40,815 nt of DNA from positions 1 to 40,815 of the IMG/VR virus record IMGVR_UViG_3300029922_000146. One strand, given 5' to 3'. Positions 31,211-39,036 of the stretch are shown here, piece after piece (within the stretch, counting starts at the first letter, position 1; each line of letters begins with the position of its first letter). The notes below the pieces were generated by a model. It was given only the letters and a program-made list of their open reading frames with translations. It did not search any database and had not been told where the DNA came from. This DNA is from a virus. The translations under genes and the position numbers were made by a program.

Positions 31211-31638
31211 TACTGGAACACTCCAATTTCTACGGCACACGCGGCGGCGGAAGCCTGACCGAGTGCAGAAACGACCTTACCGAACAGCGAGTTACCGCTA
31301 GCCGTAAGGGTTAGGCTAGTCACGGCACCAGAAGCGACAACCGCGTACACCGGAGTGTTCTTAGGAGTAGCGCTAGTCACGCCGGTAACCGGGAGAACGA
31401 ACGTACCGTCACGAGCCACAACAGCCTCAGTGGTGATGTTACCAACGCCACCACCCGGCTCAGTGATCTGGGTGCCGGTGGACGAACCAATCGTCAGGCG
31501 AGTGTCACCACGCGAAGTGAGTGCAACACCCGGCTCGTTCGTGATCGACACAACAGGCGAACCAGAGGTCGTTCCGGACGGGACAGGCCACGACTGGGTT
31601 TTCACGGGGCTGTACTTGTAGAGCATATTAAGTGCCAT
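31210..31638 (-). CDS. Capsid decoration / DUF2190-like protein
   Basis: A 142-residue beta-rich protein starting MALNMLYKYSPVKTQSWPVP, with SGSPVVSITNEPGVALTSRG, ITTEAVVARDGTFVLPVTGV and PVYAVVASGAVT. This order (opening strand, G-x-x-V-x-x-G-D-x-V..., then AxxG) is that of small head decoration proteins (gpD/DUF2190 type). It lies between the protease and capsid genes, as usual for such proteins. Confidence 0.8.
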   Translation of the reverse strand: MALNMLYKYSPVKTQSWPVPSGTTSGSPVVSITNEPGVALTSRGDTRLTIGSSTGTQITEPGGGVGNITTEAVVARDGTFVLPVTGVTSATPKNTPVYAVVASGAVTSLTLTASGNSLFGKVVSALGQASAAACAVEIGVFQ

Positions 31639-31641
31639 GTG

Positions 31642-32589
31642 TTACCACCCCTTAATTTTCAGGTCCAGCGAACCATTGTCAGGCTTACCAAAGGAAGCAG
31701 ACTCGTTCGTGAACTCATTAGTTTTTGTGGACTTGGACTCGTTGAGAATCTCTTCGCGCATTGCTTTGAAATTAGCAAGTGCGCCCTCAACATCATACTG
31801 GCCCTTTTCGATACCTTCGAGAAGGGACTCGCTCACAGTCTTTGTTAGACCGTTAGCTTCCAGCACGGCCTTCTGAGCCGCCAGAGCCTTCTTAACGTCC
31901 AGACCCTCATCGGCAATCTGGTCAAGCTTGGCCTTACGCTCGTCGCGCTCGGTCTTGCTTTCATCGAGAAAAGCGGTAAGCATGGTGCTAATGCTTGAAA
32001 GAGACGTCTTGACGTCATCTTCAAATGCCATGTTTTGCATTCCTTCTTTGTTGTTCTCGTCCGTGAATTCGGTCTGAGAGTTTGTGTTGTCAGTTCCGGT
32101 GAGAAGTGATTCCATTACCACCATTCCACCAGCCCCGGCGTATGAAACCAAGTCTACAGTATTTGCTATAAAGGGTACCAACCGCTTTGCGATGCGTTTG
32201 ACTTGACCACCGATGTTTTCATCGGAGAACTCTACCTTGGAGTGAATGCTCATTCCCATGTGCGGTGCAAGCTCTTTGAACTTCTCGGCAACATGGCTGA
32301 ACGGCTTCAGGTGTGAGACGAGACCAACGCCATCTTCCCAATGCGCAGCCTCGGTCAGAATGCCGATTGCGTTGTTGGGATCGCGTGCCTCTTCGGAACT
32401 TTTCGGGTGACCGATATACGAGTGCGTACCGGCCGGGAATGCCATTGGACCGTCAGAGCGTAGAACCTCTTCGGGGTAGTACGCCTTATCGCCCTGACCA
32501 GCGCGGATGAGGACAATCTTGTAGCTGCCATCTTTACCGGCTTTAAGCTTGCCAGTAAGCGACTCGCTTACGAATTGTTTCTTGGTCAT
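31642..32589 (-). CDS. Prohead protease with scaffold-like C-terminus
   Basis: The N-terminal 165 residues are protease-like: YYPEEVLRSDGPMAFPAGTH, then YIGHPKSSEEARDP (conserved His region), GVGLVSHLKPFS, HMGMSIHSKVEF (probable Ser nucleophile region) and NTVDLVSYAGAGGMVVMESL, a segment conserved in phage maturation proteases. Residues about 190-300 are a long charged coiled coil (LDESKTERDERKAKLDQIAD), typical of an assembly scaffold. Fusion of protease and scaffold in one gene is common. It guides capsid assembly and is cleaved out on maturation. Confidence 0.85.
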   Translation of the reverse strand: MTKKQFVSESLTGKLKAGKDGSYKIVLIRAGQGDKAYYPEEVLRSDGPMAFPAGTHSYIGHPKSSEEARDPNNAIGILTEAAHWEDGVGLVSHLKPFSHVAEKFKELAPHMGMSIHSKVEFSDENIGGQVKRIAKRLVPFIANTVDLVSYAGAGGMVVMESLLTGTDNTNSQTEFTDENNKEGMQNMAFEDDVKTSLSSISTMLTAFLDESKTERDERKAKLDQIADEGLDVKKALAAQKAVLEANGLTKTVSESLLEGIEKGQYDVEGALANFKAMREEILNESKSTKTNEFTNESASFGKPDNGSLDLKIKGW

Positions 32590-32609
32590 AGTAGTCCTAT
32601 TCTATCCAC

Positions 32610-34193
32610 TTAAGCTCGTCCGCCAGTACCCCGCAGGTCATTGGTACCCTGCGCGGCCTTGACGTTAATCTTTGAAGCTTTACCCTGACCGTTCGTGAGT
32701 TCGGTTGTCCCATCAGTCTTTATCGTGCTACCACCCGCTGAAGGAACTCCACCAGAAACCGGAGTCGGGGCGGCAAGCTCAGTACCGTTTGGGCCAGCCT
32801 GCCCCTGATACTGAGCGTCGATCTGCGTAAAGCTATTCTTGTTGTTCGGGGTCATGTAACCCTTCGGAGGCTTGTCGTGCTTTATCTTGATACCGGCCAG
32901 TGAAGCAACGCGATCACGAATCTCATCCGGGTGGAACAGACCCGTACCCACGGCGGCGATAACAGTCTGCTGTTCACGGTAGTCAGCATCCGGGGTCATC
33001 TTACCCCAAGTGATGTGACCGTTCTTAACGCCCACGAGCGTGAGGCAACGCTCGATGTAGGAACTGTTCTGCCGCTGGCGAGAGAGCATCGTCTTAACCA
33101 TCGGGTCGGCGGCATTGATTAGCGGCCCCTGCGAAACAGTGTCACCGGCATCGGACAGCAGCACGACAAGATCGACACCAAGGGCGGCTGCAACCTGAGC
33201 AGCCAGTGGGCGTCCAGTCGTAAGGTCGATAGCATTAGCTGTACCGAGCGACTTGATATCCATATCGCTAATCAGCGTGTTGCCAGCAGAGTGCGCGGTC
33301 TTAACCCGAGTGGCAGCGTTTGCCGCACCGCGAGTTGTCTTCGGCGCAATCTGCCACGCCCACTGAGCTAGCGATGCAAGATACTTCGTACCATCGCGGA
33401 GGTAATTGGAGTACGAGATTGCCCACGGCGCTGCCGTGAATGCATCTGGAATTCCGAGAGTCGCGCCAGCGCGACGGTTAACGTGATCATCAACCAGAAT
33501 GTACTTCGGGTCGACAGGTATTCCCTGGATCGATCCGACAATGGGTGCGCCCTGCGAGACGGCGCGGTCGGTAATGTACCAGTAGTTGTTTTCCTGAGTT
33601 GTCAGTTCGCCAGCCGTTGAGATGATCTGCGAAGTCCAGCTACGCTTGTAGTACCAAATCTGCTCATCGTTCTCAGGATTCGTTACGAACTCGCTGATCT
33701 GCCACAGCGGAATGCGCTGGAAGCGATTGGTTATCTTGTTGTAGGCAACGCCAAGCCAGCCATCGCAGTATCGGGCGTGCTCATTGATTGTCAGTGCGTC
33801 CTGCGAGAAGATGATATCCTGATTAACCTGATCGTCAATGATATCCTGAATACGCTTCGAGACGGTCTTGTCGCCGGTCTCGATTTCGTATCCGGTGCCG
33901 AACATGAACGAGCAACGAATCTCCAAACCGCGCTTCAGCAGCGAGTTGGTGTCAGTACGCTCCCGAAGCTCACGAGCAGTCATCGTTAGCTGACCAAGAG
34001 TGAATCCATGCTCTCCAGTTGCCCAACCGTAGATTTCAAAACCAGCAGACTCAAAAGCCATAAGCTGTCGAATGGCATCGCCGTACGACTCATTTACGGT
34101 TTCTAGTTCGTTTTCAACGTCGCGGAGCCGATTTTCGATGCTTTCTGTGGTAAATTCCCCCATACCGGGAAGCATTTCATCGGTTTCATTCAT
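32610..34193 (-). CDS. Portal protein
   Basis: A 527-residue protein directly after the large terminase. Features are an N-terminal acidic coil (IENRLRDVENELETVNESYG), a segment GLEIRCSFMFGTGYEIETGD, a wing region with FQRIPLWQISEFVTNPENDE, and the crown/stem region VAAALGVDLVVLLSDAGDTV followed by DPMVKTMLSRQRQNSSYIER. The Gly/Pro/Thr-rich C-terminal tail (about 460-527) is probably disordered. It forms the dodecameric ring at the packaging vertex. The ATG at 34193 has AGAGG immediately before it, an unusually short spacing. Confidence 0.88.
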   Translation of the reverse strand: MNETDEMLPGMGEFTTESIENRLRDVENELETVNESYGDAIRQLMAFESAGFEIYGWATGEHGFTLGQLTMTARELRERTDTNSLLKRGLEIRCSFMFGTGYEIETGDKTVSKRIQDIIDDQVNQDIIFSQDALTINEHARYCDGWLGVAYNKITNRFQRIPLWQISEFVTNPENDEQIWYYKRSWTSQIISTAGELTTQENNYWYITDRAVSQGAPIVGSIQGIPVDPKYILVDDHVNRRAGATLGIPDAFTAAPWAISYSNYLRDGTKYLASLAQWAWQIAPKTTRGAANAATRVKTAHSAGNTLISDMDIKSLGTANAIDLTTGRPLAAQVAAALGVDLVVLLSDAGDTVSQGPLINAADPMVKTMLSRQRQNSSYIERCLTLVGVKNGHITWGKMTPDADYREQQTVIAAVGTGLFHPDEIRDRVASLAGIKIKHDKPPKGYMTPNNKNSFTQIDAQYQGQAGPNGTELAAPTPVSGGVPSAGGSTIKTDGTTELTNGQGKASKINVKAAQGTNDLRGTGGRA

Positions 34194-34202
34194 CCTCTGA
34201 TA

Positions 34203-36953
34203 CTACCACGCATAACTTTTCTCTGAATACCAATCGCCCTGCTCGTAGAGATTCTCGTCCCAATCCTGCGTGATGATATCGCCAGCCTGTGGTCCATCGA
34301 GATGCTCGGTGTCCATGCAGGCGTACCAAGCAGCGTCCGCCGCGTCAGGAGAATGAATACCACGTTTCTTCATAGCTTCCTTTGACTCGATTAGCATACC
34401 ACCACTGGTTGCCGAGAAACCGTACTGGATTCCGCCAAGCTCATCGATAAGCTGTTCATCCTTTGGATCGATATCTATTGTTCCCTGGAACATTTGTCGA
34501 CGCATTTCTGAGTACTGGTATGCTCGCTGGTTGTGGTACGCCCTCTTATCTGGCGTCTCGCCCGAACCCCATATCTCAACAATACGATACCTACCACGAG
34601 CAAGCACAAACAACGGATCAATAACACCGTGCCCAAGACCTGAAGCATCTACTCGAACCTCTTCTACTGCTAGCGACATAGCAAGCTCATGGATTCGCTC
34701 AGCCGAACCTTTCCACAGAACCAGATTCCCGAACTTGTCTTCAATCTCACGCGAGATGAAGGGCGCATCTTTCCACATTCCGACCTGTCGCAGCTTGCCA
34801 CCCCGGATTACCTCGTGCGTATCCTCGGATAGAAGATCGGTACCGAGTGGCTCGTTGGTTTCGGGGTGTGTAGCCTGAACGGTCCCGCGCTCGTACATGT
34901 AAACGTACGTTGAGTCCTGACCCATACGAGCAATGTCAACTCCGAGTACGCGGTACGGGTCATCCAAATCGGGGAAAACGACAGCATTCATCGCCTGTGC
35001 AAGATCGAACTCACTGAAGAGCGTGTTACCGGCGTCGTAAGCAAACTCACCCAGCACGCGGGATTTGTAGCGCGGGCTGTCTTCGCCGTACTCTTTTTTC
35101 TTATCCTCGACGTACTCATCGTTGGTCAGCTTGCTCAGCGCATCCGCAGACATTCCAAGACCGACTGGCTCATTAGCGTGGCAAGTACAGCGACCACGAC
35201 CGTGAAAGTTCGGTGAGTCCATAACGCTGATCGTCTGAAGAATCCAAGCGCCAGTGTCTTCCTTGAAAATCTTTCCGAAGTAGGACAGCGGGTTAGTCGG
35301 GTTACCGATTACGACACGACGAGAATTGTTGTTCGACGTAATGTTAGCTAGACCATCGATCATCGATCCGGACAGACCGCAGTTACCTGTCCAAATTGCA
35401 TAGCCATTTCTGCGAGTTAACAACGTATGGTTTTCTGGCATCGTGGCGCAGTAAACCGTGCCGTCGTAATCAACCCATTTTTGGTTATGCTTTACGAGCT
35501 TCAGCATCGTGCTCTTGTGCTGACGAGTGACGACCCAGCCATCACGAGACGACGTAATCACGCGGCCATCCGCAAGTGGCTGGGAATCGCCCAGACCTCT
35601 AGACGAAACCCTACTACTGAAACCGGTCTTCAAGATTGCCTCTTGCAGATCGTCCGCCATTTCTTTACAAGAGGTATAGATAATATCTCTACCCCTGCGC
35701 GAGTATCCATCACCCTTGACATAGCTATCCAATAGTACGGAAAGCCTCTCGGGAGACCAACTAAGAACCTCAGGCCCAAGTCGCTTAACATCGCAGGTTC
35801 GACCGGATTTTACGAGATATCTAGCCAGCTGACTGTCATGGATGGCGAACTGATCCTCATACTCGCTGTAGTTGAATCCAAGTCGGTTGAGTAGTTCTCG
35901 TATCTCATTGCGGTTATCTACGTTAATTGCAGATTGCCAGATGCTCACGGTATTCAGGCTCTTATTGATCGAGCCTTCGCTATAGTGCCAACCGCAGAAT
36001 CTGGCCCAATCGAGGGCATTCAGTGCTCTTTCGCTAAAGAGCTTACGTTCGCCCCGATACTCGGGCAGCGTAAATACTTCGGACGAGTCACCCGTCCAGT
36101 TGACATGACGAGGGACCATTTTATTACTAAAGGTCATCTCTTCAGCCGTGGAGGACAGCAGCGGGCCATCGTACCCAAGAGCGGTGCTGTAGTAAACCAT
36201 GCGATGATCAGGGGTCACCTTAAAGTCCGCTCCAGCCGATGCATAATGCAGCATCTTGCCCGTATAGTTCTTCGCAATCATGCGGACGGGTTTTTCGTAT
36301 TGGGACTTACCGGTCTTTTCGTTCATGGTCATTAGGAGGTCGCTAGAGGATACGTCTCTGAATAGCTTCCATCCAGAGTCTGTCAACACTTCAGTCTGGT
36401 CATCGTGGCAGGCTTCGTCGCCAATAGCGAGAACGTGTCCATCGTGGAAACCCTGGAACGCGTCTTCAGCCTTGTTGTCCGGTGGTTTTCGGCCCTGGGC
36501 AATGATGTTACCTAGGTCATCTTTCCACTTGTTGTCCTGAGTTATATAGCCGGGTAGCGGCCGATAACGCTGGGGGTCTTGTTTAGCGAGGCTGTGAGAG
36601 AGTTGGTAGGCTTTGCGAATCTCTCGCCAGAGGATACCGGTAACCTGATCGGCTGACGGTGCGGTAGTTGCAACAAAGACTCGCTCAATGGGGCGCGTAT
36701 CGATCCACCAGCAACAAAGCATTGCTGCCCAGAATGACTTTCCGACTCCGTGCCCCGCTTTAATCGCAACGTTTTTGTTGTTGACGACAGCATCGCTTGC
36801 TTCAACCTGCTTGTACCACAGGTCAATACCAAGCCGATCATGGCACCACAAAGCAACATCCGTGAAATAACGGTCGTTAATCTCATCAGAATCTAGTTTC
36901 TTCAGATACTCGCTGACGATCCCGGTTACATCGAAGTCACTAATCGGCAACAT
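34203..36953 (-). CDS. terL: Terminase large subunit containing an intein
   Basis: The precursor is 916 residues, the spliced protein 573. The ATPase has Walker A IKAGHGVGKSF (about residues 64-74) and Walker B VLAIGDEA (174-181). The intein begins at the very next residue, and the C-extein resumes CGLSGSMIDGLANI, then RRVVIGNPTNP (coupling motif). The nuclease domain has RVLGVDIARMGQDSTYVYMY (first acid), VRVDASGLG and the late DAADAAWYA acid motif. It translocates and cuts concatemeric DNA at the portal. It overlaps the small subunit gene by 14 bases. Splicing must succeed for packaging. Confidence 0.93.
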   Translation of the reverse strand: MLPISDFDVTGIVSEYLKKLDSDEINDRYFTDVALWCHDRLGIDLWYKQVEASDAVVNNKNVAIKAGHGVGKSFWAAMLCCWWIDTRPIERVFVATTAPSADQVTGILWREIRKAYQLSHSLAKQDPQRYRPLPGYITQDNKWKDDLGNIIAQGRKPPDNKAEDAFQGFHDGHVLAIGDEACHDDQTEVLTDSGWKLFRDVSSSDLLMTMNEKTGKSQYEKPVRMIAKNYTGKMLHYASAGADFKVTPDHRMVYYSTALGYDGPLLSSTAEEMTFSNKMVPRHVNWTGDSSEVFTLPEYRGERKLFSERALNALDWARFCGWHYSEGSINKSLNTVSIWQSAINVDNRNEIRELLNRLGFNYSEYEDQFAIHDSQLARYLVKSGRTCDVKRLGPEVLSWSPERLSVLLDSYVKGDGYSRRGRDIIYTSCKEMADDLQEAILKTGFSSRVSSRGLGDSQPLADGRVITSSRDGWVVTRQHKSTMLKLVKHNQKWVDYDGTVYCATMPENHTLLTRRNGYAIWTGNCGLSGSMIDGLANITSNNNSRRVVIGNPTNPLSYFGKIFKEDTGAWILQTISVMDSPNFHGRGRCTCHANEPVGLGMSADALSKLTNDEYVEDKKKEYGEDSPRYKSRVLGEFAYDAGNTLFSEFDLAQAMNAVVFPDLDDPYRVLGVDIARMGQDSTYVYMYERGTVQATHPETNEPLGTDLLSEDTHEVIRGGKLRQVGMWKDAPFISREIEDKFGNLVLWKGSAERIHELAMSLAVEEVRVDASGLGHGVIDPLFVLARGRYRIVEIWGSGETPDKRAYHNQRAYQYSEMRRQMFQGTIDIDPKDEQLIDELGGIQYGFSATSGGMLIESKEAMKKRGIHSPDAADAAWYACMDTEHLDGPQAGDIITQDWDENLYEQGDWYSEKSYAW
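35382..36410 (-). mobile_element. Intein with LAGLIDADG homing endonuclease in TerL
   Basis: 343 residues (182-524 of the precursor), in phase. It opens with Cys (CHDDQTEVLTDSGWKLF, block A) and has block B as DFKVTPDHRMVYY. The two dodecapeptide motifs of a DOD endonuclease are RFCGWHYSEGSI and LLDSYVKGDGYS. The C-terminal blocks are VYCATMPENHTLLTRRNGYA then IWTGN, followed by extein Cys+1. The final Asn and Cys+1 are intact; the penultimate residue is Gly rather than the usual His, as in some other phage inteins. Both acidic endonuclease residues (Glu, Asp) are present, so homing activity looks intact. Confidence 0.93.
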
Positions 36954-37467
36954 GTTCGTTCAACTTCTGCGCTGCCAACTTCATTCCTTCGCGCACAAGG
37001 TCCCGAACCTCGCTACGATTGATCCCGGGATGCTCAACCATCAGTGAATCAATAACGTGCCACAGCGCAATGTCAAACGCCTGACCAAAGACACTAGCGC
37101 GCGCCCGAGTAATCTCGTCAATATTGAACTTCAGAAGCTTGCGCTGTGAATCCATACGTGTACCGATACCGGTCATTGCACGAACAACAACCGCGGCAAT
37201 GTCCGCGTAGAACTCGTCAGTAACGTTGCTCATGCGAGCCTTGGCGTCGGTAATAACCTCCTGCATATCCATGATGAGCAACTGCTCCTGCTGAAGCGCG
37301 GTTAGCCAATCGCGGTTATCCAGCAGCGCGCTGATCTTCTCGGCAGCTTCGAGTGCCGGTATGCCGGTCTTTGCTTCAATCTCATTGGGCGACAGACGCG
37401 CATACGAAAGAAGTAGCTGGTTCGATACGCTAAGGTCACCCCTCTTGACAATCTCCCCATTAGCCAT
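36940..37467 (-). CDS. terS: Terminase small subunit (probable)
   Basis: A 175-residue helical protein immediately upstream of terL, overlapping it by 14 bases. The N-terminal region SYARLSPNEIEAKTGIPALE then AAEKI looks like the DNA-binding HTH of small terminases. The middle helices (QQEQLLIMDMQEVITDAKAR) fit the oligomerisation core. It would recognise the packaging site and stimulate TerL. The call is positional plus fold-like pattern. Confidence 0.75.
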   Translation of the reverse strand: MANGEIVKRGDLSVSNQLLLSYARLSPNEIEAKTGIPALEAAEKISALLDNRDWLTALQQEQLLIMDMQEVITDAKARMSNVTDEFYADIAAVVVRAMTGIGTRMDSQRKLLKFNIDEITRARASVFGQAFDIALWHVIDSLMVEHPGINRSEVRDLVREGMKLAAQKLNEHVAD

Positions 37468-37733
37468 TAGTAAAAGTGGACTCTTCCGCCGTCAATAACC
37501 GGCAGTTCTGGATTTGGCCCTTGAGCCTGAACGTATAGATGCATGATACAGGGCGTAAGATAGGGGCCAACGTAGAAGTAGTTGCCGCCCGAGTCAGAGC
37601 TGGGTGATTGCCAAACAACCGGCTGACCGTCTGGCTGAAACGAGTACTCGATTGACCCCGTGTACGGAACGCCGTCAACGTCAACACTAGCAATGTAAAT
37701 CTTCTGGTACGTCTCAAAGGGTAGTGACACCAT
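37467..37733 (-). CDS. Hypothetical beta-rich protein (88 aa)
   Basis: It starts MVSLPFETYQKIYIASVDVD, then YTGSIEYSFQPDGQPVVWQS and YFYVGPYLTPCIMHLYVQAQ. The pattern suggests a small Ig or beta-sandwich protein, as found among phage head fibres or small structural proteins. It begins next to the frameshifted gene and ends at the start of terS (TAATG overlap). Family not recognised. Confidence 0.7.
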   Translation of the reverse strand: MVSLPFETYQKIYIASVDVDGVPYTGSIEYSFQPDGQPVVWQSPSSDSGGNYFYVGPYLTPCIMHLYVQAQGPNPELPVIDGGRVHFY

Positions 37734-37735
37734 GA

Positions 37736-37965
37736 CTATCCAATCCTTATCGTCACACTATTGCGACCAACTACAATACTAGCATCATTCTCGCCAACGA
37801 GGATCGTTGCAATGCCTCCCGGCACGTTCATTGTCGTCTGGTCGTCCGGAATGGAAATTGCTACGGTGTTCTGACCGATGATCATAGAGGCTGCTGCAAT
37901 AAGCTGAGTGTTGGGTATAGCAGAACGGCAGTATCCTCACCCACCGTAACGGTGGCCGTTGCCAT
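37736..37965 (-). pseudogene. Frameshifted paralogue of the adjacent 68-aa gene
   Basis: The ATG at 37965 (overlapping the upstream stop) opens MATATVTVGEDTAV and then hits TGA at 37882. One frame over, starting in the same place (about 37924-37929), the sequence continues SAIPNTQLIAAASMIIGQNT then VAISIPDDQTTMNVPGGIAT to TAG at 37736. The joined 76-residue sequence parallels the neighbouring gene (TVNINSTTRTITLVSDQLNS, AAEVVIGADTVPFSIPENVP), so the two are paralogues and this one has a -1 shift. No slippery heptamer is present at the junction (GCC GTT CTG), so a mutation or sequence error is more likely than programmed shifting. Confidence 0.7.
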
Positions 37966-38171
37966 TAGTAGCTATAAGTGTTCGTGGTAGAAGGTGTCTT
38001 ACCGTCAGAAGTCTCAAGCGTCGGGGTCACGCCAGTCCACACCGGAACATTCTCCGGAATCGAGAAAGGAACGGTGTCAGCGCCGATGACAACCTCAGCA
38101 GCCGAGTTAAGCTGATCCGAGACAAGAGTAATCGTACGGGTAGTGCTGTTAATATTTACGGTAGTAGTCAT
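37965..38171 (-). CDS. Small beta-rich protein (68 aa)
   Basis: It starts MTTTVNINSTTRTITLVSDQ, then LNSAAEVVIGADTVPFSIPE and a Thr/Ser-rich end. It is probably a small all-beta domain. It is intact and related to the frameshifted copy directly downstream. Location just upstream of the terminase and head genes hints at a minor virion or fibre component. Function unknown. AAAGG lies before the ATG. Confidence 0.75.
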   Translation of the reverse strand: MTTTVNINSTTRTITLVSDQLNSAAEVVIGADTVPFSIPENVPVWTGVTPTLETSDGKTPSTTNTYSY

Positions 38172-38374
38172 GCCTTTTTCTTTCCAATGCCAGGGAACTT
38201 ACGCGCGACTGCGGCTTTAACCTGTTTCTTCTGTGCGGGCGTACCATTCGCAGCTACGCGAGCAAGAGCATTACGAGCATGTGATGCATCCGGAATCGGG
38301 TAAGATCGAGTCGATGGGATAGCGAACTGCGTCTTGGACAGCGAGTTTCGCTTTTTAGAGGTCAGCTTTGCCAT
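38168..38374 (-). CDS. Small basic protein (68 aa)
   Basis: A very basic protein: MAKLTSKKRNSLSKTQFAIP, then STRSYPIPDASHARNALARV and KAAVARKFPGIGKKKA. The KKRNxLxKxxFAIP...YPIPDxxHARNALARVxxNGTPxxKxxVxxAVxxKFPGI pattern is widespread in actinobacteriophages, with unknown role and often placed next to structural genes. Charge suggests nucleic-acid or capsid contact. It overlaps the next gene by four bases. Its leader contains a strong RNA fold. Confidence 0.85.
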   Translation of the reverse strand: MAKLTSKKRNSLSKTQFAIPSTRSYPIPDASHARNALARVAANGTPAQKKQVKAAVARKFPGIGKKKA

Positions 38375-38396
38375 AGTGGCAAGTCTACCAGAAGAA

Positions 38397-38471
38397 TCGG
38401 GTGTGGTGTGAGGCCAACGGCGTCTGCTGTAAAACTCAGTACGTCACCATCTTACGTGCCGTTTCACCCGA
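38397..38471 (-). other. Structured leader between tRNA-Met(CAU) and the 68-aa basic gene
   Basis: A seven-base inverted repeat, TCGGGTG (38397-38403) with CACCCGA (38465-38471), encloses AACGGC (38416-38421) paired with GCCGTT (38458-38463). One side has a 12-base internal loop, the other a single base. ACGT...ACGT lies in the terminal loop. The element starts 15 bases after the tRNA 3' end on the minus-strand transcript and ends 23 bases before the ATG at 38374. It may be a processing signal or an RNA of its own. Confidence 0.45.
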
Positions 38472-38485
38472 TATAAATACAACTG

Positions 38486-38559
38486 TTGCCAGTGCGGGAT
38501 TTGAACCCGCGACCTCCAGCTTATGGGGCTGGCGGGCTACCGAACTGCCCTAACCGGCG
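38486..38559 (-). tRNA. tRNA with anticodon CAU (Met or Ile2)
   Basis: A complete 74-nt cloverleaf without encoded CCA. The acceptor is CGCCGGT/ACTGGCA with C1-A72 unpaired, the D-stem GGGC/GCCC, the anticodon stem CCAGC/GCTGG with loop CCCATAA, a five-base variable loop, and T-stem GCGGG/CCCGC with loop TTCAAAT. The anticodon is CAT. The C1-A72 mismatch is the hallmark of initiator tRNA, but the three G-C pairs of initiator anticodon stems are missing. Position 33 is C instead of the near-universal T. It may be an elongator Met tRNA or an Ile tRNA needing lysidine. Confidence 0.9.
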
Positions 38560-38572
38560 TTACTTTTTTGCG

Positions 38573-38644
38573 CAGACACTGGAGGATTCGAACCTTCAAC
38601 ACGCGGTTTTGGAGACCGCTGCTCTACCGTTGAGCTAAGTGCCT
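38573..38644 (-). tRNA. tRNA-Trp (anticodon CCA)
   Basis: A 72-nt cloverleaf: acceptor AGGCACT/AGTGTCT (one G-U pair), D-stem GCTC/GAGC, anticodon stem GCGGT/ACCGC with loop CTCCAAA giving anticodon CCA, and T-stem GAAGG/CCTCC (one A-C mismatch) with loop TTCGAAT. Discriminator is G, as in bacterial Trp tRNAs. No CCA end is encoded. It lies 13 bases upstream of the CAU tRNA on the same transcript. Confidence 0.92.
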
Positions 38645-38714
38645 AAAAGTGGTGGGTCACTACCCTGTAAGCTATTGATCGACGGCTAGCTAGACCTCTA
38701 CATATGCAAGATTT

Positions 38715-38743
38715 ATTCTAGCACACTTATTCAGCTTCGTCAA
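38715..38743 (-). promoter_or_regulatory. Sigma-70-type promoter for the tRNA/head gene transcript
   Basis: On the minus strand TTGACG (38743-38738), a 17-base spacer and TAGAAT (38720-38715) make a near-consensus promoter. Initiation is expected near 38708, about 64 bases before tRNA-Trp. It overlaps the 3' end of the 30-aa gene. It is the best promoter seen in the window and probably drives the tRNAs, the small genes and the start of the head operon. Confidence 0.75.
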
Positions 38744-38819
38744 CCTCTTCTGGTTTTTCTTCTGGATGAGCGATGCGCCACCAGTAGTTCCACCTACCGA
38801 CCTGCTCTTCAGTTCCCAT
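38727..38819 (-). CDS. Small Trp-rich protein (30 aa)
   Basis: The ATG at 38819 overlaps the stop of the preceding gene and the frame ends at TAA 38727. The product opens MGTEEQVGRWNYWWRIAHPE and has an acidic tail. The VGRWNYWWRIAHPE stretch resembles SGRVGNWWRNLIEDPE in the 98-residue protein two genes upstream, suggesting a duplicated motif. The promoter -35 lies in its last codons. Confidence 0.6.
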   Translation of the reverse strand: MGTEEQVGRWNYWWRIAHPEEKPEEVDEAE

Positions 38820-39036
38820 TCATATCCCGCTCAATTAGTTCACCCTGCAAGCGTTTCGGGGCATGAACCTCACGAATCTTAGCCACCTTAACGGCATTCT
38901 CACTGAGGTTCATCTTGGCGAGCTCAAGAGCGTACTCGTAGTTTTCCGTAGCAAAGAGAATCGTAACCTCAAACTCTCGCAGATCATGGGGAACAACGTC
39001 AAGTACGTGCTCAGGGTCAATATCAATCTTCGTCAT
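38809..39036 (-). CDS. Hypothetical protein (75 aa)
   Basis: The ATG at 39036 is preferred to a GTG one codon earlier because of spacing from AGGA. The sequence MTKIDIDPEHVLDVVPHDLR then EFEVTILFATENYEYALELA forms a small alpha-beta protein, perhaps ferredoxin-like (strand EFEVTILFAT, helix ENYEYALELAKMNL, strand VKVAKIREV). Unknown family. It overlaps both neighbours. Confidence 0.7.
   Translation of the reverse strand: MTKIDIDPEHVLDVVPHDLREFEVTILFATENYEYALELAKMNLSENAVKVAKIREVHAPKRLQGELIERDMNGN

Noticed and set aside
37915-37935. Programmed frameshift in the 76-aa paralogue
   Set aside because: The junction GCC GTT CTG is not slippery and no stimulatory structure is evident.
38645-38714. 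Third tRNA gene upstream of tRNA-Trp
   Set aside because: No T-arm or acceptor pairing is found; the stretch is the untranslated leader after the promoter.
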